Shown piece by piece: positions 1 through 11,528 of a stretch of DNA of 64,000 bases (its first letter is position 1; each line of letters begins with the position of its first letter). Under the pieces are notes generated by a model, which was not told the DNA's origin, ran no database searches, and was given only the letters and a program-made list of their open reading frames with translations. The translations under genes were made by a program, and so were the position numbers. The DNA lies in the NCBI GenBank assembly GCA_948470475.1, contig OX419337.1, positions 35,534,470-35,598,469 on the forward strand, given 5' to 3'. This stretch comes from Galaxea fascicularis (lineage: Eukaryota > Cnidaria > Anthozoa > Scleractinia > Euphylliidae).

Positions 1-532
1 GGACCACAACTTATTTGGCCTGCACTCTTGACCTGATATTGTTCATCAGACACTCTAAGAATGTCAGACACCCTGGCTATATTTGAGCATGGCATTAGGA
101 GTTATGTTCTTGTGTGACTCTCTAGTTTGCCTTTTCTTTTCTGTTCTTTCACACTACTATAGGTGTTGTGTCCAAGTACAGATGAGGTGTCTGTTATATG
201 AAATACATATATTTTTTTATTTTTATTTGTAAAGTTCCACTTTGTATGTATGTAATAGTCTTAGTTTTTCTCATTTTAACTTTGCATTTTGAAAAGAAAG
301 AATTTTGTTTTTACAAACAAATTATTCTGGTACAGTACCGTTCAAAAGTAAGTCACCACCATTGCACGCTACACGAGTTGCTGTAAGTAAAATGGTTTGA
401 AGCTCTCGCGTGATCTTAACTGACCTATTGTTAACTGTAACAATTAGTTTATTTCCTATAGTACGTTTGTTCTGAAAAGCCCATGGTAAAGAAACTAAGA
501 CTGGTTTGGAAAACTCGTACATGTATACCTCA

Positions 533-857
533 ATAAACGCTCTGAATAAACAGGTCAGTACAGTTGATAAGAAGACGGATGGTCAAAATGTTTTTCTGAC
601 AAGTACCAGTGTTGAGAACAGCATCAATACTGTAACGTAACCGAAGATATTTTCAACTTGTTTCACTTTGACAGTACTGTTTAGTATATTTGTTTGCTTT
701 CTCAAACTGTGCTCGTTGCATAGGATTGCTTATTTCGATCAAGTTAGGGTTGAGTTTGTTTACTTTACTGAACGTGCATTGTTTATAAATGCTCTGAATA
801 AACAGGTCAGTACAGTTGATAAGAAGACAGACAGTCAAAATGTTCTGCTGACAAGGA
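533..857. repeat. Duplicated ~73-bp segment
   Basis: The block beginning with the GCTCTGAATAAACAGGTCAG motif occurs at about 533-605 and again at about 785-857. The copies differ at only a few bases and are separated by about 180 bp of unrelated sequence. It looks like a local segmental duplication of unknown origin. Confidence 0.6.
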
Positions 858-904
858 TTGAGTGACTTTTCTTTCATGCAAAGCTTGCTTGATTTGTTTT
901 GATT

Positions 905-1480
905 GATTGTTTTTGCGGTTATGCAGATCTCTTATCCATGTGTCTGGCGCTTGATTTTATTTTGCATGAATTTTTATTTTAGAAAACCAGACTATTCTAC
1001 CGACAACAACAGATTTGAAAAATTCCTGCTAATGCGCTAGCAGGGTACACCAAACGACGACGATCATTTGCAACAAAGATCAACAAACAAGGGTCATTCA
1101 ATCTCTTATCTGTGGATGGATTTTACTTCACACAAATTTTAGAAAACTTGATCATTCTACCGATCAACGCCAGACTCAAACGTTTAAGCTTCTTGTGCGG
1201 CCATGTCTATGAATATTGTATGCACGTAAAAGGTTTCAAATTACACATGCCAATATTTTTGCGGTTATGCTAATCTCTTATCTGTGGATGGATTTGTTTG
1301 TCTGACGCTTGATTTTACTTCGCACAAATTTTATAAAACTTGATCATTCTACCAATGACAGACTCAAAAGTTTAAGCTTCTTGTGCAGCCGTGTCTATGA
1401 ATATTGTATGTACACCAACATTTTTGCGGTTAAGCAAATCTCTTATCTGTGGATGGATTTGTTTGTCTGATGCTTAATTT
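905..1480. repeat. Degenerate ~170-bp tandem repeat
   Basis: A unit containing TTTTTGCGGTTATGC, AATCTCTTATCTGTGGATGG, TTGATCATTCTACC and GTCTATGAATATTGTATG recurs at roughly 912, 1098, 1257 and 1427. Individual copies are truncated at different points. It looks like an old minisatellite and has no coding potential. Confidence 0.6.
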
Positions 1481-2556
1481 TACGCCATTTCAACTCACAA
1501 AGACCTCAACAAAGGGCACAACATGTACAGGAGTGGACAGCTCAAATTTCAGTAGGACAACAGCTGCAATTGTAAGGCCGGGCTACGCAAAATCGATACA
1601 CGATATTAATTGATTTTGCATTGTGGTAATCTATAATTTATGCCAGAAATTTTCGCTTCAATGAGTCTCGCGCTGCGCGATTCACGTCCCGCAGGAAACG
1701 TGACGCGACCGGTAACTTACTTTTGAGCGGTACTGTAGGTACATAATGTTTGGGTAAAGAAAGTTACCTTACAAACTAGTCACTGAAATAAGATAACTAG
1801 GAAAGCACACTAAAGAGGCAGCTTTATCATAGTAGATGGTCAGTTACATTTTAGATGGATATTGAATTTGATACTACTTCTGAATGTGAGAGTGGCTAGA
1901 CATGTTGGAAATTAATTTAGCATGGTGTAGGTTTCTCCTGAAGTTCTGGTACCTGGCAAAAGATTGGCTATATTAAATTTTCAGCCCCTTGATTTTCAGT
2001 GAAAATGTTTCCATGTTTCCAAATTCTCAAAGACACCTACTGCTACTTCTTTTTTTAGTCTTTAATACCAATTGTATAATGTGCATAATTCTCTTTGCTT
2101 ATGCAATACTCACTACTAGATTTATCTTATCTCTTTACTTATGAAATGCTCACAACTAGATCTACTCTCTAAGCTATCCTATATGCTACCCACTTAGATT
2201 AGCCTTAGCTATTTGTGGGTTAGCGTTGTTTTTGTATTTATTTGTTAAAATCCTAATAAACTTGAACTTGACCTTGAACTACTGTACATCTTAAGTTGCC
2301 ACTCTAAAACTTGAAGAACCTGGAAGCTGCAAGACTTATGATAATCACCACATTACCCAAAGATATTATGCCTCGAAAACTATCAAGAAAACTTTATTCT
2401 AAGCAAACAAAATAAATACTGGTGGTACACCGTAGAATATCCCACAGTCACTTTTATTTTCTGGTACACATGAGCCTTGAGGCGAGTGTGTATGCAACGA
2501 AAAAAAAAAAGCGACGAGTGAGATATTCTACGGTATACCACTCTAAAGCATTGCAT

Positions 2557-2743
2557 AACTATTTTATACCATGCCATAGAAAATACGTAGCCTCACATAA
2601 TCGATGCAGTGCACGATGGGAAGGTTGGGTGTGATAGCGTTGAGTTGCACTGGTCGACAGGAAGGTTTGGTGGAATACAGGCAAATATACAACGGCTTTC
2701 CTGTATTCTGATTGGCTGTATTTTCTATGGCATGGTGTAAATA
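2557..2743. mobile_element. MITE-like element, copy 1
   Basis: The ends are inverted: ACTATTTTATACCATGCCAT on the left and its imperfect complement ending at about 2743 on the right. The interior contains a GGGAAGGTTTGGTGGAATAC-like stretch. A second copy with the same ends and interior lies at about 63452-63622, which supports a dispersed non-autonomous DNA transposon. It has no coding content, and the target duplication is not clear. Confidence 0.6.
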
Positions 2744-5169
2744 CAATATTATTATTACAAGGGCAATGCCCTAAGGGAAGCTTCTATGGTTACCCATGGT
2801 CCTTTGCATAAAACATACTTCAAATGTGCAAGAAACTAAAAACCTGGTTCCCTAATTATGTGGAAGGGGTGTGATCTCATTGGAGAAATGAGCTCCACAA
2901 CTCTAAGCACTCATTGTTTTATAATGTCTACACTTGAGAGGATGGGAAGACAACCACTCATAGAAGAAAGTCAACTTGCAAACTGTTTAATTTGAAAGTT
3001 TGCAACCTTTAAGTAGCAGCACAACCTGATTAAGGAACACGTTTTCAAAACTTAAAATTAATCTTTTGACTGAACTCCTGTTATAGTTCATGAGAACTTA
3101 ATCAGCAATTATCACAGCTGTTGGGCAATCTACAGTTTTTGTGCACACATTAGGAAATGAAGCATTTTGGTCAACAGGTATCACTAAAAACTCTACACAC
3201 TGAATAATACCAATAATTCAATGCCCCATGTACCAAGGTGTAACTGTAGATAAGATAAATTCTTCATGAAAGGTTCCATAGACGATGCCGCAATCATAAT
3301 TCAACTCAAGTTTGGATAAGATATCGAAGAAGCCAGTAGCCAAAGTTCCAGGAGTGGCTCACTACCTGTATGCACTGTAAGTAAACCAGAAAAACAGCGC
3401 ACATCAAACACAATTACTATGCATCAAAACCAATCGATCAATCAATATCAATTGATAAAATTAGTTAGTTGGTATTGACTGGTATTGGTCAATCGATGAT
3501 AAATCGATAACCACCCAAAAGCGTTCATCGATTGCCATAGATTACTTTGGCACAACAACCTTGATGTCACGCATGCTTCCTGTCCAATCATCCGCCTTTT
3601 TTTAGGAAGCCCTGGGGACGAAATTGGTAAAGCAATTCCAACCCAGTCTTCTCAACGCAAAGAATATACTGCGTTGCACATGTACTTGAATTACCCACTT
3701 GCCCACCATTGCCTTTCTGTGTCATTGTCTATGCAAGAAGTTCTATCAACTGTTCTTGAAAGTTGATACCAATTGATTGATAACCACATGAATCTTCACC
3801 ATCAGTTGGTCATCGATTATTGATTTCATCAACGCGATATGCCAGGGTACATGCAAGACATCTTGGTATCTTTTAGAGCATTTCTTTGTACAAGGGAAGA
3901 ACTTGGGAAAAAGAACTTTAGACCAGAAACTATATTGCACTACTCAGTCAGACCTTATCAGTTGTGCTGTTTACATTTTAATGTTGTCTCAGAAAATAGC
4001 ATGGTGTGCATTTTTAATTTAGAAACATTTTTTTTTAGAAAAAGAAACGAAAGTAAATAATCTTGTAAATACACGCTGGATTGTATACTAAAACAGCACC
4101 TGTTAGTGAACTATCAACTTGTTGACTGACACAATTTTGTCTGACTGATACAGTGTACATTGTTGTTTTAGGAAGGAGGTGATGAAATATTGAGAAATTC
4201 TGTGTCCATGTGCATCTTGGTAATCTGGAGCAGCACTTGGAATAGCAAAGGCACAAGGTGCAGAGAAGCATTACCTGGATCTTTTGGTGAGCCAGATTTT
4301 AGGATGTTTTGTGGAATGCTTAAGCTTCTCTCAGTGTTGAGCTCAACCAAGTTTAATTATGCTATTTGATTCATTGCTTTTACTTTGCTTAGTGGAGAAG
4401 CACTCCAAAGGAAATGGTTCTTTAACCCTTTAATGGCCAGAAGTGATTAACATGTAACTTCCGACATTGCACAGAAGGTAGGTGACGAGAATAGACAACC
4501 AGAGGGTGTTATCTTGGTATAACCACAAATTCTCTAGTTGATGTACAAGGAACTGTACAGCAGCTAGAAAGGAAAATTAATAATCAGATCTTGGGAGTTA
4601 AAGGTCAGTGATGATTCAAAGCAACACCCCTGTTCAGTGGAAGGGGCCAGTCTTTTTCTGGGTCCTGAACCCCATTTTTTACCTCCATTAGGGACACTAA
4701 CCAAAAGGGATGTGGCTCACCACCAAAGAGGGTTAAGAATAGTGTGTACTAATCACTGTAATTGATAACAGCTTTTAAAGCATCCACCATAGAGTCGAAC
4801 ACTTAGAGACTTAAAGTGCATCTACATGTGATAGCAAGTTGTTCAAGTTTCTGAAATACCCAGTGCAGTCTATTTTGTCACTGCAAGTTGTTGAGTTAGA
4901 ATACCGAGAATGAAAAAACAAAATTAACCAACAATCAACTTGACTCATATGTTTAATCCTCTAGATTCTTAAGTAAATTACAGTGCATGCTTATTACATC
5001 TCTTAGGTAGTGATTCATGTCACCAAACAGCACAGCCATGCCAGCAAGATTGTGACTCCCGGCTTACACCTGCATAGCCAGGGCTGTAAACGATTGTGAG
5101 TGCAGCTCTGATCTCATCAAGTGGAGCGACCCAGGTCCTTCTTACACTACCCTCCTATAAAATGATAAG

Positions 5170-5440
5170 TCAATCAATCAATCAATGATATTAAATATTT
5201 TACCCAGGAAGCTCCACTCACCGCGAAGTGGTTTTCAGGGAGGTCCTGCATCCAGATTGAATTGGAATTTGGAAGTGTTGGTTTTTGGGGAGAATGGAAA
5301 ACCGGAGTACTCAGAGAAAAACCTCTCAGAGCAGAGTAGAGAACCAACGACAAACTCAACCCGCATATGACGTCGAGTCCAGGAATCGAACCGGGGCTAC
5401 ATTGGTGGGAGGCAAGTGCTCTCACCACTGCGCCAACCCT
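5170..5440 (-). mobile_element. tRNA-derived SINE (minus strand)
   Basis: On the minus strand the head at 5440 starts GGTTGGCGCAGTGGTGAGAG (A-box-like), followed by a GGTTCGATTCC B-box about 50 nt later. The body ends in a (TTGA)n-type tail near 5170. This is the standard layout of a polymerase III SINE with a tRNA-like head. I recognise the arrangement from anthozoan genomes, but I cannot confirm the family here. Confidence 0.7.
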
Positions 5441-7160
5441 CTCTTGAAATAAGGATCTGGGAGTCTGTTGAGTACTATGACACAGTCATCGTGGCTTGTG
5501 TTTGCAGCCATCCAGAGCATGGCATCTTCAAAAGCCTTATTGTTAGCACAGAAAACTCTTGTACGCCCATGTTTAGCTGCACACCAACCGTATTCAAGCC
5601 TTCTGCCCATCCAAACATCCCCCCCCCACCCCCACCCCCTACTAAGCAGTCACCCTTCAGTTGTGATAGTCATTCTGTCGCCTTTCAGTAATCTGAAAAC
5701 AAATCCTCAAGCAAAAAGAATAGAGTCAGCATAAATCTTGTGCATAAATAAAAGGTTCTCGTATGCATACTTTTACTGATTGGAAATGGTATGTGAAACG
5801 AAAAGCAAGGACATGAAAGAACAAGGGTCAATTGTTTGTTTGTTTTTTTGCATTAATAAATGCACACCCCATTGACAAAAAAATGGTTCCATTTTCTTTC
5901 GACAGCACAAGTTATGGGCACTGGCACACAGAAAATGGTGAGGAGCTGTTAATAATAATAATAATAATATTTAATACTTATATTGGGCTTTTTCTATAAA
6001 AATACTCAAAAGTGCATTACAATATTATTAATAAACTAAATTTTAAAAACCAGTAAAATTACCATAATTACAGTATTTACAACAATTCCAGATAGTATAC
6101 ACCCCTGGCCTTTTCTCAGGCAGATGCCCCTTACTAAGGGGTTTCCATTTTAACTACAGATGCTCTGGAGATAATCCATTGCCCAGCCTACAGTCCAAGT
6201 TGTCTGCTGAAGCTATCTGTGTAAGTATAGAATCTGTTTCTTGGCTCGTGTTCCTTTCATCAGTTCAGTCAGTTCTCAGATACAAATGCAGCTGACTAGC
6301 AGAACTGGTGTTTATGAACATACCCACTTCTGTGAGAATGAAACTCCATTTTGATTCGAAGCAGGCAGGAGGGAATTAAAATATTTATATCAGTAGGAAT
6401 GCAACGAAAAAATTGATTGTGTGAACCAGGTTCAGAATATTAAAATAAGTTGCTTTAGCTTTGGCTTTAGTTTAGCATTCTCTTTGAAGAAAAGAAGTTC
6501 TGACTCTGTCACCCTCTTTGGTAGGGTGATAGCCTGCAAGCAAGCTCTTCGGGCAGTCTTGCAGCGGGCAGGAACAGGAGAGCTTGCAGTTTCATCTCTG
6601 TAATTTGAATATCCACCTTCAATTTCCATGTGGCTGAGCTGTCAGATTTTCACCAATCAGTGCAAAGCGCAAACAAATTTGAAATGTAAACAAACATCTG
6701 CCAATCAGCATTTTGCATCAAAAGATTTGATGCAGATATTCAAATTACAGAGACATAGTTGCAAGATCTCCTTTTCCAGCCCCGGCGCCAGACTGCCCCA
6801 GAGAGCTTGCTCGCAGGCTAGTAGGGTGACTTGTTTTTACGTACACTTTCCCATAGGAAGCGCAAGTTATGGTATGCGTGCTTCCCATTGCAATTGGCTT
6901 TTTGTGTTGGTTCTGTTTGTTGTGGTTTGCCAGATTGTCCCCATGGTATTGCTACACAAAACTGAAGCCATTTAGTTGGTGTCCACTACTTAGCAGGAAG
7001 TTAGGGATTAAATTGCTAGTACAATATGGGTCACATTATGCAAAACCTGGTAAACTAGACATTGCATATTTCTTTCCTTTTTGTGCCAGCCAATTCCAGC
7101 AGTGCCCACCCATAACCCACTCTGAGTATTAGCTGGGAATTTGCTCTTGATCTAATCCCA
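5441..7160. other. Intergenic, no gene seen
   Basis: There is a C-rich run at about 5620-5640, an (AAT)n microsatellite at about 5949-5970, and otherwise unique-looking AT-rich sequence. Open frames are short and resemble no known family. Confidence 0.4.
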
Positions 7161-7371
7161 GAGGGTCCCCTATACCACTTTGGAAAATGCATTCACGTAA
7201 AAATATTGAGACTGTTCACGCGTCACGGATAATTCCCAAAACTCGTTCACGTTCACGATAAAGCAAATATCGGCAATCACGAATCACGAATGAACAAATA
7301 AACCTAAATCACGTTTCACGAGAAAAAAATAGTCCCAATCACGTTTCACGAAAAAAGTATAGGGGACCCTC
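7161..7371. mobile_element. Small MITE with 6-bp target duplication
   Basis: The element starts GAGGGTCCCCTATAC and ends with its exact complement GTATAGGGGACCCTC. It is flanked on both sides by ATCCCA (7155-7160 and 7372-7377), consistent with a target-site duplication. The interior is a run of degenerate CACG/TTCACG motifs. At 211 bp it is a non-autonomous element. A 6-bp duplication does not by itself fix the superfamily. Confidence 0.75.
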
Positions 7372-7482
7372 ATCCCAGAGGTGGGGCATTTGAAGTTTTA
7401 ATACTGGGGTTTGCCTGCCCAGGGATGACTCCGCTTCCTAAGTTGAAAATTCTGTGGTGCAATCACTGCCAACCAAGGATTA

Positions 7483-8841
7483 GGGACGGACCATTAGAAA
7501 AGTGATGGGCCGAGGGGGGGGGGGAGCGGGGTGGGGGTATACCAAAAAAAAAAAAAAGAATGCATGCAAAGAAGAAGTGAAGAAAAAAAAATTCCTGCAG
7601 AGTGAATTGCACTATTGAGCTGACAAACTGTACCTGCCTGAAGGGCACTTTGGCAGGTAATTTATACACAGTATTGATCCCCATTTTTCTGCAATTAGGA
7701 AAACACATATTTCCCTTTCTAGCTGATACATTTTGTGTGCAGCAACCCCATCATGGATAAAAGCCCTTGGAGAAAAACCCTTGGCTCAAAAGTGATAAAA
7801 CCATGTGCTATAAATGGCCATCCTGCTTGATTTGTTTGCACTTTAAAGCAAGCACACACCAAGTTTTGAAAGCCTCAACATCATCACAGGAAAGAGTTTA
7901 CAACTGAAATGTATAAATGAAGATTGTGGGCACAGATATGCACATGCATACCAAACTGTAACGCTTTCTTACACAAGTTTAATCTTCTGCTATGGTTTAG
8001 GGTTATTTATGTTGCAGGTACCAATAAGTATTTAAAAAAAACATGTAAAACCGTGATGTTGTGCCTTTTAACTTTGCCACTAAGTACCGACACTTTTCTT
8101 CTGCTTTTTAGTCCCAGTGGGGTCGATATTTAATAGCAAAGTTCTCTTGTATCAGTTAGTCAACAGTTCAATGTATCACTGAAAGCATTTTTATTTGACC
8201 ATTTTTTATTTGATACTTATACGTCATAGTGAAGCCTGTCAAGAATTTGCTGCATCTCAATGATGAATTATATTACAAGAGTAATAAACGAAATAATAAA
8301 ATTTATAATTTCCAAAATGCAATGCAGGGCCATTTGAGGCAGTGGCACTTCATGTAAACCATTTTCAACTTGGAAGTGTCTGAGACCTCAAAATGTACTA
8401 TAAACTTGACTTCAACCTATTAAATAAAATTAACATTTGCATCATTGACCAGAGGTGGATAAATGCCTGGTCTCTGATTGGCCAACATTTATATGTCTGA
8501 CTATTATGATAACAATATTATTCAGTTCTAACAGTATCATAACAATATCACATACACCGAACAATAACAAAATTAAGTGATTATGACAATGTTTTAATTA
8601 ATGTGTACTAAATGTAACATTTATAACAAAAACCCATTGGCATGAACTTAATACTCACTAGTTAAAGCATCAAGCAAAAGGAGAAAAACAAATAAACCAA
8701 ACAAAATGCCAAAAATAAATTCGTGCAGGGGACTTAACCCCCCTCAAAAAAATCCTGCAGAGGCAATGGCCGTGAAAAAAATTATACAATCTGAAAAAGT
8801 CCTCCCCCCCTCCACCCACCACTTTTCTAATGGTCCGTCCC
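7483..8841. mobile_element. Non-autonomous Harbinger-like DNA transposon
   Basis: Terminal inverted repeats of about 27 bp begin GGGACGGACCATTAGAAAAG at 7483, and the complement ends at 8841. Both sides are flanked by TTA (7480-7482 and 8842-8844), which matches the 3-bp TWA duplication of the PIF/Harbinger superfamily. Subterminal G-rich runs and a shared CCTGCAGAG/CTCTGCAGG motif also mirror each other. No transposase frame is present in its 1359 bp, so it would depend on a transposase made elsewhere. Superfamily assignment rests on the duplication and on the GGG-starting ends. Confidence 0.7.
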
Positions 8842-10556
8842 TTAAACAAGTTAGTAGAGGTTTCTAAATGTATGTGTTGTCAATTCAAATACATTGCTGT
8901 CATGTCTCATGCATTTATTCGTTCAAAATGAACAACGATCCGGTTTCACATTATCACAGATTATCAGTCTGCAGTGTGAAAACAGTCAAGAAGAATATGC
9001 CGACCGATTATTATGATCAAACACGCACAAATTTTGCATTCAAAGTAGGGAGGCTATGTGATTTGAACATAACCTCGAGAAATGTTTGTATATGGAGCAC
9101 TATAGAAAAATGCGCGAATTTGCTTCTTTATGATTTGTTTGAGCAGCAGCGACGCCCACTCTGAACAGACCCGGGCATGCAAAATTATGATGATTTATCC
9201 AATTTTTAAGAGTTGTTTCTCCCAGAGCATTTCACCACCTTTGTTGTCCTCATCCCTGGGAATTTTCCAATTGGTTTAAATGCTCATGCCCGGGGATTGG
9301 CCTGGAATGGGACAAGGGCACTGCTGGAATTGAGTGGTACAATTATAACAGTTCCACACTTTGTACATTTATTGCTGTTTTTGAGTTCCTGCTTCCCGCC
9401 AGCCTATGTTAAAACATTGGGGCCATCCATGAACTAATCTTGCTTTTACCTTGAAGACAGAACTGTAACGTTTTCATTTCCTTTTAGGTTATGAAGGAGA
9501 TGACCAAAGACCCATTGGTGCATTTGGCCCAAAGATGCGAATAAACAAAAGGGTCACCCTTCAGGGAAATTTCATTTTATTTAGAAAGACTGGAAACCAG
9601 CTTTATCTGACCGGGGTTTTGTGGAATAAAATATATTTTCGCTTCTTAGCTCCGGAGAGTTATAACGTGTAGACTTTGAACGGTAAAAGCCGACATTAAC
9701 GCTTGCTTCTTAATTGAGCTACAATGCAAACGTGGAAACAGTTTCTAAAAGATAGTCCTGCTCTCCCATTCAACGTTTTTTCAACTAAAACCCGCAGAGT
9801 AAATGGGAGGATATGATGACCAAGCTATACATTAATAATGATTAAACGGCCACAAACCTTAAGAAGGGCAACGTGGCCAACCCTCTGTGTCTGAGCAATT
9901 TATTTTACACAGGTAATTGTTAAAGCCTCATGGGTTGCAGGATTTATTTGTATCATTTATCGTGGTCCATAGAATCCCACACAAGAATTTTTTATCGTAG
10001 AAATTAACACTAGTCGCTAACCTCATATTTTCTATAAATCGGGATTTTCAAGACAGAAAAAGAATACCATCTCGAAAATGACTTGAACAATCGTTAAAAA
10101 TATAGAGTTGTTATTAAAAGCGAAAATGGTCGAGAGAGGAAACCTGGCCATGTATAAAGACGGGGTGGGAATCGAAATGGTTAACCTAGTATTTACGCAA
10201 ATCGATGTCTTAAAAAAACTCAAGTGGAAAAGTAAAAAATACGAAGTGTCAAAGACGGAAAAGAAAACTCGACAGCATAAGGAGAGCACGAGTAAGTGTA
10301 ACTATCAGAAACTTACGTCGGAAATTGGAAAGCACCCCAAGCAAAAGAACTTAAGCCCTGCGGAGGGCTGGGTAACTTTCTACCCCTCCCTTGAACAACT
10401 CGAATTACATCCGGGAAACAGCAAAAATGGCAGGGCTTTTGTCACCACAGATAGAGTGTTTTGATATGACGTCCTGGTAGCTATGTTGGTTTGCCAAGCT
10501 AGCCCTCTGGGAAATAAACTCTGTTTTAATACTAAATATTTTCTTTTGTGCCGTCA
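8842..10556. other. Intergenic; possible terminal host exon near 9488
   Basis: At about 9488, after a pyrimidine tract ending TTTTAG, a plus-strand frame of about 60 codons runs to a stop at about 9670. It could be the last exon of a host gene, but I recognise no family and no upstream exon was found. The rest is AT-rich without a supportable gene. A frame at 10108-10464 is lysine-rich and resembles nothing known. Confidence 0.2.
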
Positions 10557-10945
10557 CCGCCGACCGCTTAGCTCAGTTCAGGTAGAGGACCAGACTGCTG
10601 TGCGGGAGGTCGCAGGTTCAAATCATGACCGGACCAAAACCCGGGGCCTTTAAATAGCTGAGGAGAAAGTGCTGGCTTTGTGATGACTTCTGCAAATGGT
10701 TAGACTTTCTAGCTTTCTCGGATAACGACGTACGATAAACCGGAGTAGGGAACGAAGTCCCCGGTGTGATCGTCTATAACTTATCCTGTTCTGAGGGCAC
10801 CTGTGTATCTTACCACTCAATAAGATTGTAAACTGCGAGGCTGCAACTTGCCCCTAAAAAGCAGTCTGGCAAAGTCCCCCATAAAGTCTTGTAAAGCGCT
10901 TTATTGTAAAGTGCTATATAAATCTCTCAATATTAATTATGAAAT
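10557..10945 (+). mobile_element. tRNA-derived SINE (plus strand)
   Basis: The head has an A-box-like TAGCTCAGTTCAGGTAGAG and a B-box GGTTCAAATC with tRNA-like spacing. An unrelated body follows and ends AGTGCTATATAAATC, a LINE-like 3' tail. The tRNA part lacks a clean cloverleaf, so this is a SINE and not a tRNA gene. Confidence 0.7.
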
Positions 10946-11528
10946 CAGTATCGTCGTTGACCCTATGAGAGAAAACATTTAATAACAAAGAGGAAGTCGC
11001 ATCCCAAAACCTCTAAGGAAAAAATTGTTTGTGTTCTTTCAATCCACTTATGCCAATTCAAACCTTGACGGTGAGAAAGCACAACAAGAGTAGCTCAGTC
11101 AAACAAGGAAAGCTCCTTACTGCAAACATAATAGCAACAGCTCTAAAAAAAAAGAGCACACGATTTATGTCTATATGTAAATCTTTAAAAAAAATCAATA
11201 AAAGCCAGGGTTCCAAATATAAAAACAAATCAGTCTTCTTTTTTTCTTGAATACACTAATCCCATTATACCGTTCATCTTGGAGGGTCATTTGCATTAAA
11301 ACAATGGGTATCCTGTTTACTAGAGCATGACACAGTCCCAAAAGTACATAACTTCTATTGTTATTATGTAAAGAACCCCAAAACAGATTGCATTATGGTA
11401 TTGTGCAAGATGTAAATATGTAAAAACCTTAGCTATTCTAACTCATTAATGCGTCAAATGTCTATGAGCTAAATATGTAAAGGAAGTAGCACCTAATTAA
11501 AGTGACTGAATTAATGAGCACCCAGCAG
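10946..11528. other. Intergenic, nothing recognised
   Basis: AT-rich sequence with only short, low-complexity open frames. I see no gene, repeat structure or regulatory element that I can support. Confidence 0.4.

Larger units (their letters stand above)
1..5160. other. Gene-poor AT-rich flank with short repeats
   Basis: I see no gene I can support here. The stretch holds a 73-bp direct duplication (533-605 and 785-857), about 170-bp degenerate tandem repeats (905-1480), a MITE (2557-2743), and dispersed ATCGAT/ATTGAT-rich repeat sequence (3425-3550, 3760-3830). An interval at about 4172-4288 is bounded by TTTTAG on the left and GTGAGC on the right with one open frame, so it could be a host exon. 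It resembles no family I know. Confidence 0.5.

Noticed and set aside
10557..10640. tRNA gene
   Set aside because: A and B boxes are present but the cloverleaf is degenerate and the sequence continues into a SINE body; the same applies at 22984 and on the minus strand at 5440.
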